Below the pieces are notes generated by a model. That model saw nothing but the letters and a program-made list of their open reading frames with translations. It was not told the DNA's origin and made no database searches. Made by a program: the position numbers and the translations under genes. This document shows, one piece after another, positions 50,348 through 60,825 of a stretch of DNA of 64,000 nt; within the stretch, counting starts at the first letter, position 1, and every line of letters begins with the position of its first letter. The DNA comes from Oxytricha trifallax (Eukaryota > Ciliophora > Spirotrichea > Sporadotrichida > Oxytrichidae), in the NCBI GenBank assembly GCA_000711775.1, contig ARYC01000087.1, positions 124,001-188,000 of the forward strand, in the 5' to 3' direction.

Positions 50348-51250
50348 ATGTATGATTAATAAAACTATGTGAAGCTAAAATAGTTGCTCTAATCGAAATA
50401 AACTTTGGATTATGATAGATATAGCAACATTGATTCTGTCCAGAAAAGTGTTCCTGATTTTCAAATAAATCCGTTAGATCTCAATCAACCTCTATCTCAG
50501 TTTAATCTCTATGAAAATGAGAGAGCCTAGCCCTACTTTTAAAATCTTATGGTAAGAAGTATAGAAGGCACTAATGCTTCTTAAACAAGAGCTTAATCGC
50601 GATAGGGAGTTGTAAATAAATCAACAAATAATGCAATGATAATAAGAGATTAATACGAGAGACCGAGTAAGAGTAAAGATGGAGTCCCAAGTGAAATCTT
50701 GAAGTTACTTGATCATAAGCATAAGTAATTAACTATAAGGGCATCAAAGATTTATGCTTAAACACCTAACATGATAAATAAGATCTCTAATATTGTAAAT
50801 CAATAGTAGATGAGATCATGCTCGAGCATACTTAAACTATAAGATTAATTTAGAGAGGCTATGTAAAACAGTATTAAATAACCGATTAGACAAGTTCCCG
50901 TTTTAGACGACAAATTTTTAGGTGAAAGGCTGAAAGAGGTTAACTTATCACCTAAGCGTATTGAAGACGTTATAAAAGAGAGGAGAATTGAAAGAACGTC
51001 ATCAGCGTCAAAGAAATTTCAATCTAGAAAGGTTACTTTGTAAACTGATCCATCCTCTCAACTTCTTTTACCATTTAGAGAAGAAATTGAAACAGCTGCA
51101 ACAAAAATATCATCGCCTTCCAGGACATTTGACCAGGCTTAATATTTTCAAGCTTCAAGAGATCTTACCCCTAAATTAGTTCTTAATCCAAGGATTAAGC
51201 TAAGATATGATCCCAAAATATTGCAAAGCTTTGGATATTCTAATATTTGA
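50348..51250 (+). CDS. Hypothetical protein, about 300 aa, uninterrupted
   Basis: A single exon with no IES or intron from MYDQQNYVKLKQLLQSKQ to TGA 51250 (KILQSFGYSNI). It is polar, with conserved-looking segments VPVLDDKFLGERLKEVNLSP, KRIEDVIKERRIERTSSASK and DPSSQLLLPFREEIETAAT. No known domain recognised. The 5-bp spacing from the preceding stop is tight for two separate somatic chromosomes, so the two frames may instead be one gene with a short IES at about 50330-50350. Confidence 0.6.
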
Positions 51251-51337
51251 GTTAATATATTTCATTTCAAAATGCACCCTTTTGATGTTTAATTACATTT
51301 TATTTTGCATTCAAAATTAATAATAATAATAATTTCA

Positions 51338-52891
51338 ATGGCTTTAGTATTACTAACAAATTAATTTAGAAGTTTTTCGAACCTTTCTAGGATCTCAAAA
51401 TTTGCTTCTAAGGATCAAAAGAACACCCTATACAAACGCTTGAAAAACTTGAAAGAAAATAAGATTTATGATGGTTATAATTCAGCAAATTCAGATGCCC
51501 TAAAATTGATGACAACTGATGAGAGAATGTTGGAAGTAAAGCCAGTTTAGCATCCTGAAAATTTGCATGAAAAAGACACAAATATTGTTTCTTATAAAGT
51601 ACCACCAAAGAATCTGACTCCATATTACAGTATCCCTGTAGAAGCTTTAGCCTAACAAGCCCCACCAAGATTTGAAAGCCCCTAAGGCGCTAAACACTTA
51701 GATGTTTGTATACTGGGAGCACCTAATGCTGGAAAATCTAGCATTATAAATTTCATGGTAGATAGAGAAATTTCTGCAGTAAGCAATAAGTACAATACTA
51801 CTGATGAAGCAGTTCTAGGATTATATACTGACTACGATACTAAATGCTAATTGGCATTTATTGATACTCCTGGAATAACCAAAGCTAATTAAATTGTATA
51901 ATATTATGAATATATACAGTTATTAGCTAATAACTCAATGAAGTCAAAGATTCTAGTGACTAAGGCCTGGGATAAAATTGGTGACTCTGATATGGTTATG
52001 TTTGTAGTTGACTCTGTCAAGAAAATTGATTTTGAAGTTAAAGAAGCGATAAAAAGACTAAAGCAAACTAAAATAGACCCATAGCATTATTATTAATATG
52101 TGTAAAAATTGAATTAACTTAAATTTAGACAGTTATAGAAAATTCTAGACGCTTTATAAGATGATAGTTTTACTGATGAAAAATTCAGTAAAGGCTTCTA
52201 TGAAATGACAGAATAAGAAAAGGAGTTTATTTTAATTTTATTTCTTAAATTACTATATAAGTTTTTATAGTTTTAAACATATAATATACCATCATTGCTG
52301 ATCCTAAACAAGGTAGATCTGGTTACTAATAAAGGAAAACTAAGAGACCTTTAAAACGAATTAGAGGATCTTGGGAACTTTGAGAAAATTTTCCATGTTT
52401 CAGCTTTATCTGGTTTTGGACTCGATACTTTAAGAGAATACTTGAAATCAAGAGCTAAATTGGGAAAATGGGAGTACCATCCAGAGCTTAAGAGTAAATA
52501 GAGCGAGGTTGAAAAAGTCGAGGAAGCTATGAAACAAGCGATTTATGAAAAATTTTTTAAAGAACTTCCTTATCAAGTAGGTATTAAATGTGTAGGATGG
52601 GTACCAAAGCTTAACGGAGAGCTTAGAATTGACGTAGCTTTAGACGTTAAGAATGATGTATAAAAAGGTATGCTTCTAGGGGAGCATGGTAGAATCATTA
52701 GATAGGTCAGAGAAAGGGCTACTCAGTTGCTTGTTGAGAAAATATAGAGACCTGTTTCCATGTTTGTAGAGGTCAAAATTAGAAGAAATGAAATCTCAAG
52801 TCAGAATAAGTTTGATAGTATGGAAGGAGTTGCTAGTAAGAAGAGAGTTGAAAGTAAAGAACAAAATATGCAGTTATATGAGGGGTAGTGA
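51338..52891 (+). CDS. ERAL1: ERA-family GTPase (ERAL1-like)
   Basis: GTP-binding rRNA chaperone, by homology acting in mitochondrial small-subunit assembly. The N-terminus MALVLLTNQFRSFSNLSRIS is basic and Ser-rich, compatible with mitochondrial import. G1 is GAPNAGKSS, G3 DTPG (AFIDTPGITKA), G4 NKVD (LLILNKVDLV) and G5 SALSG. The C-terminal KH domain follows (KFFKELPYQVGIKCVGWVPK, then LLGEHGRIIRQVRERATQLL) with the GxxG-type loop EHGR. Two IESs are frame-neutral or nearly hidden (51883, 52224); their removal gives ITKANNSMKSKIL and KEFQTYNIPSLLI. Stop TGA 52891. Confidence 0.92.
51883..51924 (+). other. IES, 42 bp, pointer AGCTAAT (ERA), frame-neutral
   Basis: AGCTAAT at 51883 and 51925. 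A multiple of three with no TGA. Removal brings switch II close to the expected length. Confidence 0.8.
52224..52268 (+). other. IES, 45 bp, pointer AGTTT (ERA), frame-neutral
   Basis: AGTTT at 52224 and 52269. The insert would add a hydrophobic stretch just before the beta strand leading to NKVD. Removal gives EKEFQTYNIPSLLILNKVD. Confidence 0.8.
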
Positions 52892-53016
52892 TTTAAAATT
52901 GTGATTATGACTTAATTTAATTAAAATCAATTATTATGTGTGATAACAATTTCTTAAAAAGAGTGGTAAAAATAGAAACTAGTGAGAAATTACAATAATT
53001 AACTAAAATTAGAAAT

Positions 53017-55652
53017 ATGAACAATGGTGTTAAATTAAGAAGTGGAACTCCTTCACAATCCGATCGAGGCTCACTGCAAAGTTTTTAAGTAAACTCTCAC
53101 ATTCTTTAAGAAAAAGGTATCAATAATTTATAGAAATAAATTTTTAAATAGGCATTTTCTCAAAATTGCATGCAATACCAAACCAAAACATAATTTAATA
53201 GAGTGATTAGAAGATTAATAAGCAACGTAATGTCAAGAGGCCTGCTACTGGAAGGACATCAGTATAAAAACTCAATCCAAATCAAATAAAAGAGCCTGGA
53301 GATTTCACGAGTTCAAGAAAGTAAGAGTAACCTGCCACAATGGTCAATAATTTATTCCAAGATGGACCATCATCTCATAATACTTCACTTCAATATGTTC
53401 CAACCTTTATTTATATTTTTACTTCTTTTTATTAAAGTATTAACTAACATTGATCTATATTTTTATCAATCACTCTTCAAGCTAACAATAGCAACAATAA
53501 TTTAGCAATTAATTTCAATCAGACAGAGCCAGTTCTTCATAGTCAAAAAACTAAGTGAATATGGGATCCCAAAATTTCTAATAATTCAATTAAAAAGTAG
53601 TGAACTAAACAAACTTGAGTTTCTCTAATCAACCATTTTTGGATCAAAATAAAATGGCAATCTAAAACAAAGATATCAGTATTTAACCTACTCCCAGCAC
53701 TTACTAAAATATAACTATCCAAAATAAGTAAAATGAGACGCCTAAAATTCAAATTTTCTAAAAGATAATACCATAGTAGATATAGATGGGAGCTATAAAC
53801 TAAGCAAGAGCTTAAGTTCAGAATCCACAAAAGATTTCTATGGAGTAAGCCAAGAAGTTTAGAGAAAACTTTCTTTTAGATAAAAATGCTTAATAAAAGC
53901 TCTTGGCTAAGTAACAAATCATGAACCCTGATTTCAATCTACAAATGAGACCTAATTCTTCGCTTATTTAATAATAAAAAGTATAAATAGTTGATCCAGC
54001 AGCAGTTCTAAAATAAACTAACCATGCTTCTCCTTAAAAGATTCAAAGATCCAGTATCATATAAAATCTTCAATCAAATATTCCAGTGTAATTATCTCAA
54101 TAAAATTAGGGAAGAAGAAACAGTAGATCAAGGAGCCCTAAAATGACTCAAAGTGTGCAGAATTTCATGCTAAAATAAGATAGTCTATCAATGAATTAAA
54201 ATAACATGCAAATTAGAAATGATTTATAGAACATGAGTATGCAAATAGATTCTCAATAAAGTCTTAACAATTGGCTACAAAATCAACCTATTGATGCTTT
54301 CAACATTAACCAATCAATATAGAATTACTATTTGCAATAAGTTCCTCTTATCGGAAATATAAACCCGAATCCCAACTACAGTAATAGAATATCAGCTGTA
54401 AATCAATAAAATTAATAAAGTAATGGTCATTCACCCATTAATAAATAAAGATTAAAAATCAAAGAAATCAAAGACGAAAATGACAAACTCTTAGAGCAAG
54501 TTAAAGATTTAAATAGTCAAATGAAGACTTTAAAAACTAAGAATAAATAGCAAAGTTAAGAAATAAAGAAGTTAAACGAGGAGAATGAAGATATAAAGAA
54601 GACTTCAGCTGATTAAATATCAAGATTTGAGAAAGTCCTAGAAAAATTTCAAAAAATTGATCTAGACTATTAAAATGAGAAGTACGAAAATGAGTAGCTG
54701 AAATTTGAATTTAATGAGATTCAAATATCTTTTGATTTAGCTAAGGCTCACATTTAATCACTTATAATGGTAATTACAGACATTTTGGAATATGTGGTAA
54801 CAAGATGCCAGATTAGTTAGCCTGGTCCCTCTGTGACTCATTCAAGAAATTAAAGTTAAAGTCAGCATAACTTCGATTAAACATAGTTTACAAACTCAAG
54901 TGATTTTATGGACCGATCATATGACGATGAGAGAAGGAACCTGATCGAGTAAATAAAAAGTGTTCTGATTGCTAAAATTGATGCAGTTGGTAAGACTATT
55001 TAAGATTTGGACTTTTAAAAAGAGTTGAATAATATCAAGAATTGGAAAATCGTCGAGCCCCCCTTACCACTCTTGCATATCAGTTCCTATGATACAAATC
55101 ATAATTCGGCAACGAGTAGAAAGGACACTCATGGTAACTTATTTACTCATCAGTAGCATTACTCAAGGAATACCTTCAAAAACTTGAACAACATGAATTC
55201 TAATAATACTGTAAACTTCCTAGGGATGGGTGGAAGTCTTTACAATGGCACTTTAGGAGCTCAATCTAACACAAGCAAGCAATTCGAGTCTGATACTACT
55301 CCTGTGCCTAGTTTTGGAAGAATTTCAGCGAGAGACGAAAGAAGCAATTCTTCAAATGATAGATCAGAGTAAAATAAGTCTATGCAAAAAGCTTTAACTT
55401 TCTCTGAATCAAGTAAGTATTTTTTAAATTAATGTAATTAAATGATTTAGAATTCTAAATGGACAAAGGAAGTAAAAAGAAGTCAAACAAGACTCAAAAT
55501 AAAATAATAAAAAGAAACACTGCTACTACTTATATCATAATTAGTTGTTAAAATGTTTAATATTATAAAGTTATAAATTTAAACGATGGAAAATTTTTAA
55601 ATAGAAGTGAGTAATAACTCAGTTTAACAGTCTCCTTAGATGTCTTAAAGTG
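53017..55652 (+). CDS. Large Q/N-rich protein with central coiled coil
   Basis: ATG 53017 (MNNGVKLRSGTPSQSDRGSL). The 5' part contains several intervening AT-rich pieces (53115-53215, 53400-53480), with coding segments between them such as NVKRPATGRTSVQKLNPNQ. From 53478 the frame is open for about 1.9 kb: Q/N/S-rich, then a coiled coil at about 54450-54760 (KEIKDENDKLLEQVKDLNSQ, QKIDLDYQNEKYENEQLKFE), then a Ser/Asn-rich tail with GMGGSLYNGTLGAQSN. A GT-AG intron lies at about 55411-55449. The 3' end is uncertain: the frame reaches TGA 55652 but the next gene's ATG is at 55586. Function unknown. Confidence 0.6.
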
Positions 55653-56906
55653 ATTCAAATGGAAAGATTTCGAGGAGAAAACTTGATATTAAAATAACTC
55701 TAAGTCAAGATTAAAAATTAGAGAGATTGTACGATATTGAGCAAGCTTTTTATTTTAGTTTCTTAATTAAGAATGGCTCGAGAGAAACAGTAACAAAAAT
55801 GATTTTAGCATGTCAAATAATAAAATTCGAGTTCCTAGCAGCCCTCTAATTCCATATTCAGAACCAATAATTGAAGTTCCCTCCTATTTACTATTGAAAA
55901 CTTCACAATCAACTATTAATTCCCCTCAAAAGAACAGCTTTTAAAGAGAAACAAACAATGAAATGTAAAAAGAACCTACAAAATAAAACAAAAAGCGTAA
56001 ATTTAGTGAACTTTAAAAACCATAATCATCTTGTAATTTAGCAAAAGAAGAGTAGGTTTATTCGCTAAATAGAAATACACTGAGCTTAGGGCCTAGAAAG
56101 TATATGCATATCAAGAGCCGATATTCAGAAAACTTGTTACAATATAAGAAGCATTGCTGTTTGACAGAAAATCAACTTTTGCCTCACTATTCCAAAAATT
56201 CATAAACCACATTGAACTATTCTGGCAACTATTCAAAAAGGTTATGCACAAACAACAGATCCAGAACTAACCTTAAAAATAAGCAAGTACTATAAGATTT
56301 GAGCAATCTTTAAAACTTAGATAAGAGAGGTTATAACATAACCATAAACCCAATCTCTTGTTCCTCCTCCAAAGTGGGATCTAAGAGATTTAGGTGTCAA
56401 GTTGATTAAGATGAAAATTCTAGGTCTTAGTATAGAGATTTATCCACTTAAAGATCGACGAACTGTGTCTCAACTCAAGCTTCAAAAAGAAGAAAGCTCA
56501 ATTATAATTCTATTAACTTTACTATTTATTAGTTTGATTAACTAAACATTTTACATCTGCTTTTCTATTAAAGATTATATGTAAAATCAATTTCAAAACA
56601 AAAAATAAGCATGCTATAATTATAATTCAAATATACTTATTTAATTTATATAAACTAAAATTATATCTGAGTACACTGATAAATTGCAATGCAACATTTA
56701 GTTTTAAATGAAAATTTTTGAGTTTAAATGATAGAAAGTCTGTAGCCAAAAGAGAGGTAACACCTTTCAGTTTGACAGAAAGCAGTATGTTTAGTAATTC
56801 AGATAATCAAAGTAGTTCATAGATGGAAGGAGTTTTCTAGTAAGTGCATTCAAATGAGAACCATCTTCAAGTAACATTTGGAAACATCACAAGGATTAGA
56901 TGTTGA
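55586..56906 (+). CDS. Basic Ser/Asn-rich hypothetical protein
   Basis: ATG 55586 (MENFQIEVSNNSVQQSPQ). After a small unresolved insert (about 55745-55775), one frame continues: WLERNSNKNDFSMSNNKIRV, QKNSFQRETNNEMQKEPTKQ, LGPRKYMHIKSRYSENLLQ, and a Cys/Arg-rich region CLTENQLLPHYSKNSQTTLN. A proposed 242-bp IES (56491) links ASKRRK to SVAKREVTPFSLTESSMF and a TGA at 56906. Without that removal the frame ends at 56670. No known domain. Confidence 0.5.
56491..56732 (+). other. Possible IES, 242 bp, pointer AGAAAG
   Basis: AGAAAG at 56491 and 56733 in the same codon phase. The interior is very AT-rich. Removal extends the frame with Ser-rich coding-like sequence. Not anchored by a conserved domain. 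Confidence 0.5.
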
Positions 56907-58031
56907 GCACACATATAGTGATGCAAGTTAATGAGCTTGCATTATTCAGCAAATTTTCATTGTAATTTAGCCTCAATCTTCATATTTTGAGTGCTAGAGG
57001 GAAAATACTAGAATTCTAGAGACCATAATTAATTTTAGGAGCTAGATTCTAAATTTCCCCTACACAAAATAAATAAATTATGAAAATGGCTACATTGCAT
57101 ATTCCTTATTATTTATCATATATATTTGCTTCCTTTGTCTTATATAACCCCCTAGTTTTGCATTTATATAATTCCTAATTAAACTTGAATAATTTAATTT
57201 TTACACGATAATCAAATTTTTATATGATAGGTGCCAGTCTAATAGGCTTATATAATTTCGAAAAGAAAAGTTATTATTTAAATTCTGTTCTTAATAAAAG
57301 ATTATTATATAATTTCAATCCACAAATATATATGTACCTATAAGTAATAATTTTATATATATAATTATTAATGAATTGTTAGATCAGATGATATTTATGA
57401 GATAAGATTAAATACATGCAGTATATCTATTTGATTTATTTATATATACATTTTAGTTTATAATTTAATTGTTTTTTTTGTTAATAAATTTTTTATAAAA
57501 TGATTAGTGAGGATAGTTATAAGTTAAAAAAACGAAAAATCTTCTTTGAACTTGCTGCCCTCAAATAGTTTAATCTGTTTCGTATAAATATGTGTAGTGT
57601 ATTTAAAAATTATGCTAGTTAATCTATTCAATAATAATTTAAATATGTGTTAAGAAGATAACTGCATCCCTCATTATCTGGACAACTTATTATGATATAG
57701 TAGTTGTTTAATTAATAAAATAATTTATTATGATACATGCTATTTACATGGAATTTTGTTCTAAAGTAGTTTTAATATTAGTTTTATGATGGTCTAAGTC
57801 TTGATTTACATTATAAAAATTAATTTAATATTTACTTCATATTTATAGTGAATATTTGATTTGCTCAAAACTTTCTCAATTTTGTAATCAATTTTAAGCA
57901 AACTTATATTTATAAATAATGAATATTTTTCTGATAGGTTTGAAAATATTAGAACAATAATTTTATATCTAATTGAATAACTCAGTTTAAGATGATTATA
58001 TGTAATTCGAAGAAATTTTATTTTATGTATA
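56907..58031. other. AT-rich non-coding stretch
   Basis: About 1.1 kb with no supported frame, full of A/T runs. Could be intergenic DNA or a long IES. Confidence 0.5.
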
Positions 58032-58718
58032 ATTTAGATGTTGCGATTAGAAAGTTATAAGGATAGGGTGACCCGCAGGGGCCCCGAGGCTGGAGACTTT
58101 CTAATAGAGCTTTCTACTACACTAAGGCATACCGAGGGCAGGTGGGAGGTTGCTGGGCGCAACGCATGAGGGACCAGTCGGCGGGGTTCAATCTGTCAGA
58201 TCCTAGACTCCTCGAGTCGTCTGCACGCTAAGGATTTCCCCGATGGATGAGTAACCTGTCTTAAGTTCAGTTTCCTAGGTAATAGGGAGCAGGATGAAGG
58301 TACGCTCTGCCTTCGAAAGTGAGAAGACGGAAACTATTGAAGCCAACGATAAGGATTTTTCTCCCACACCGGGTTAGGGTGCTGAAGCTACCACAGCGAA
58401 AGGATAGGGATTACGTTTCCCAGCAGCGGTGGGACCGGTAAGCGTTTTTCTCCATCTTCTGTTATCTAGTTGGATCTCACGAGCTCTGTCCCCAGGTACA
58501 AACTGTGGTGACATCTTGATTTTGGGAAAAGACTAGGTAATAGCGAGAATGGTTTTTTCGGAGTTTTCTACTTTATGACTGCCACGTCACAGAAGTTTGC
58601 CACGTCAACTTACTCAGATACTTCTACGTCACGACTAAAATTGATAGTTTGATTTTAGTATTAAACAGTGATATGTTAAAATTATTTTAATATATGTTTT
58701 ATTTAGATGTTGCGATTA
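58032..58718. repeat. 18-bp direct repeat bracketing the GC-rich island
   Basis: ATTTAGATGTTGCGATTA is identical at 58032-58049 and 58701-58718, 669 bp apart. It may be a pointer or target duplication around an excised segment, or a shared upstream promoter element of two RNA genes. Confidence 0.85.
58050..58620. ncRNA. GC-rich structured RNA candidate
   Basis: An abrupt island of balanced base composition inside extremely AT-rich DNA, from about 58070 to 58600. It has no open frame consistent with neighbouring codon use, but many short self-complementary segments, such as GAAAGT...ACTTTC (58049-58102) and GCGC-type stems. Near its right edge ACGTCA occurs three times within about 50 bp (58580-58640). 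It is flanked by the 18-bp direct repeat ATTTAGATGTTGCGATTA (58032-58049 and 58701-58718). I could not match it to rRNA, SRP RNA, RNase P/MRP, snRNA or group I/II introns by eye. The plus strand is assumed only for description. An inserted element or contaminant is an alternative. Confidence 0.4.
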
Positions 58719-58734
58719 CTGTATTTAAGATTAT

Positions 58735-58860
58735 TGCAACTGGGATTTCTGGAATCTAATGAACTTGTCATAATTCCACTTGTAAACTTTTTGGGGTTGG
58801 AGAGCAAGGTCTCTTGCTATCTTCTCGATTTGAGCCTTCGACCATTGAATTGAGTTCTTA
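58735..58860 (+). ncRNA. Possible second small RNA with hairpins
   Basis: Just after the second 18-bp repeat. TGGAAT...ATTCCA can pair (58751-58780). AACTTTTTGG resembles an Sm-binding site, and AGCAAG/CTTGCT forms a tight hairpin (58801-58816). Purely structural reading; identity unknown. Confidence 0.25.
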
Positions 58861-59026
58861 TCAAATAAATTTTGCAAAATTTACTTTTGCTATAGTAAAA
58901 TAAATAATTAGGTTTATAAGTAAGAATAGATTTGATTAAAATTAAATTGTTTAATGATATTTAGTCTTTTTATCTTTCTTTTTTCTCAAATCTTAGATTG
59001 AGATGTGTTAATAAAAAAGAATTTAA

Positions 59027-60178
59027 TCATTTTTTTATCATATAATATATACATATTATGAATTTGATGTTTCTCTTTGACAATTTAATGATCTTTTTGC
59101 TTGTATTTGCTGCTCTTCCCAATTTGCTCTATTCATCAAGGCCCCCAAAACCCTACTCGAGAGCCTTCGAAGCAACTGTATAATTAGGAATCTTGTGGCA
59201 TTCTTTGTCATAGCCACAATCAGCTAGTATGTTTTCAACTTACTCGTTTAAGTTTAAGTTGTTTATTTGGGAGAATAGCGGGACTTAGTCCTTTGCCATT
59301 CTAAAATTTAAACATACTTAATTATCTAATTTTTGGCATAAATATTTGAATTCTTAGAATGCGAGAAGTGCCAAGAGAAGATTAAAGTACATCACTTTGG
59401 CGAAGTGACTTCATCTACTAATGATTATATTACTAGTTGAAGGATTGTTCATCCTCAAAGATTTCAGTCTCTGTTATACTGAGGTCATTTATATTAATAT
59501 TTAAGTATTATAAACTTACTAAATTAAATAAAGTTTGCAAAAATCATCACCAAAGGCTCTTTAAATGTTATCGTTTAGCTGTGCTTCTAAAAGTTGTGGT
59601 TCCAAATCTGAACAACTTGTCAATGGTGACACCAAGACACTATTTTAAAAGTGTTTTCATTTATACTCTAAAGTAACATCATATTTATAAATAGGAATAT
59701 GATAATTGATAGTATATGATTTAAAAATAGGGGCACTCTGACATGTTTTTAAAGGCTTGTATTGCATGAGGTACAAAGAGAGGCTATCCAACTCGTAATC
59801 CTGATTAAACTCAAGCTGTTTGTTCTAAAGACTTGAGAAATTAATCATAGTCTCAGAGGAGTACATCCTTACATTGTTTTCTAATGCAGCAATTGTGGTA
59901 TGTTGGTTTTGGAAGTTTAAGTTGAGGTTGTTTGTACAATTTCCCCACTATTTAGAGGTCTCATTTCACTTAAATTGTATTTAAGTTTGAGTTCTTCTAT
60001 ATATCTACATTTTTTTTTATGATTGAAGGTATTGTTCTATAAAAATTCAGGGTGCTCATCGTTATATTGATGGTAATAAGCATCAAAGCTGTCATCGTTT
60101 GGGTTCGCATAGAAGTCGAAGTTTTCCACTGATTAAAAAATATGTATATCATTAATTTAATTTGATCTTGAGTTCATG
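59027..60178 (-). CDS. Hypothetical protein with several IESs
   Basis: Start MNSRSNQINDIHIFQS at 60178, then ENFDFYANPNDDSFDAYYHQ. After an unresolved insert near 59985-60020 the frame continues WGNCTNNLNLNFQNQHTTIA, LEFNQDYELDSLSLYLMQYK. A second unresolved insert (about 59640-59760) is followed by SVLVSPLTSCSDLEPQLLEA and, across two supported IESs, SITETEIFEDEQSFN and MAKDQVPLFSQINNLNLNEQ. It ends LGRAANTSKKIIKLSKRN and TGA 59029. Acidic, Asn-rich, without a recognised domain. The ATG at 59299 could look like a separate small gene, but it lies at an IES border and the upstream frame joins it. Confidence 0.6.
59298..59349 (-). other. IES, 52 bp, pointer AGAAT
   Basis: ATTCT (plus strand) at 59298 and 59350. 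Removal joins SLGTSRILR to MAKDQVPLFSQINN. Confidence 0.75.
59485..59543 (-). other. IES, 59 bp, pointer ATGA
   Basis: TCAT (plus strand) at 59485 and 59544. Removal joins NIQRAFGDD to LSITETEIFEDE. Confidence 0.78.
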
Positions 60179-60825
60179 TTTGACGTATTTTGAAAGTATG
60201 TTTGTAATTAGCTCACACTAATTTAAGAGAAATTTAATTTTTTAATATACTGCTAAATAAAATAATATTTCTGTATATTTGATAAAGATTATTAATTATA
60301 TTGTGCAATATATATTCGTTTGATCCTTTGGTTATAAATTCAATCAAATTAGACTATAAAAATATATTCGAAATTTTATAACTCTTCGAATAATATATTA
60401 TTATTAAAGAACTGATCAATTAATAAGAACTGATCAATTAATTCTTAATTTTTGACATTATCCACATACTGATCACCTTCTCTCTTTTACTTTAAATATA
60501 AAATATTATATTTTTGAATCAAAATATTGAAAAAATATCCAATATTTATAATAAAGAAGTAAAATATAATAAATTAGAGGAATGATTTTATTTTAAAAAA
60601 TTTTTTGAATTATGTTTATTAAGATAAAACATTAACCAAAATATTTAAAGAAAAGGTTAGGGAAAAAATTTATCATAATATTACTTATTAACAATTAATT
60701 TGTAATTTAAATTACTTAATTACATCGAATATTTAACATATATAACTTTTTTAAATAATGATTTTCTGTATAAATGTGTAAGATAATTCTTTTAATTATT
60801 TAAAATAATTCAGCTTTTATTTAAA
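60179..60825. other. AT-rich intergenic region
   Basis: Divergent spacer between a minus-strand and a plus-strand gene. It holds a perfect 18-bp tandem duplication AAGAACTGATCAATTAAT (about 60408-60443). Nothing else recognisable. Confidence 0.45.

Noticed and set aside
58050-58620. rRNA, SRP, RNase P or self-splicing intron
   Set aside because: None of the signature sequences I know for these families could be found by eye; left as an unidentified structured RNA.
58787-58860. tRNA gene
   Set aside because: A T-loop-like string is present but no cloverleaf with acceptor, D and anticodon arms can be formed.
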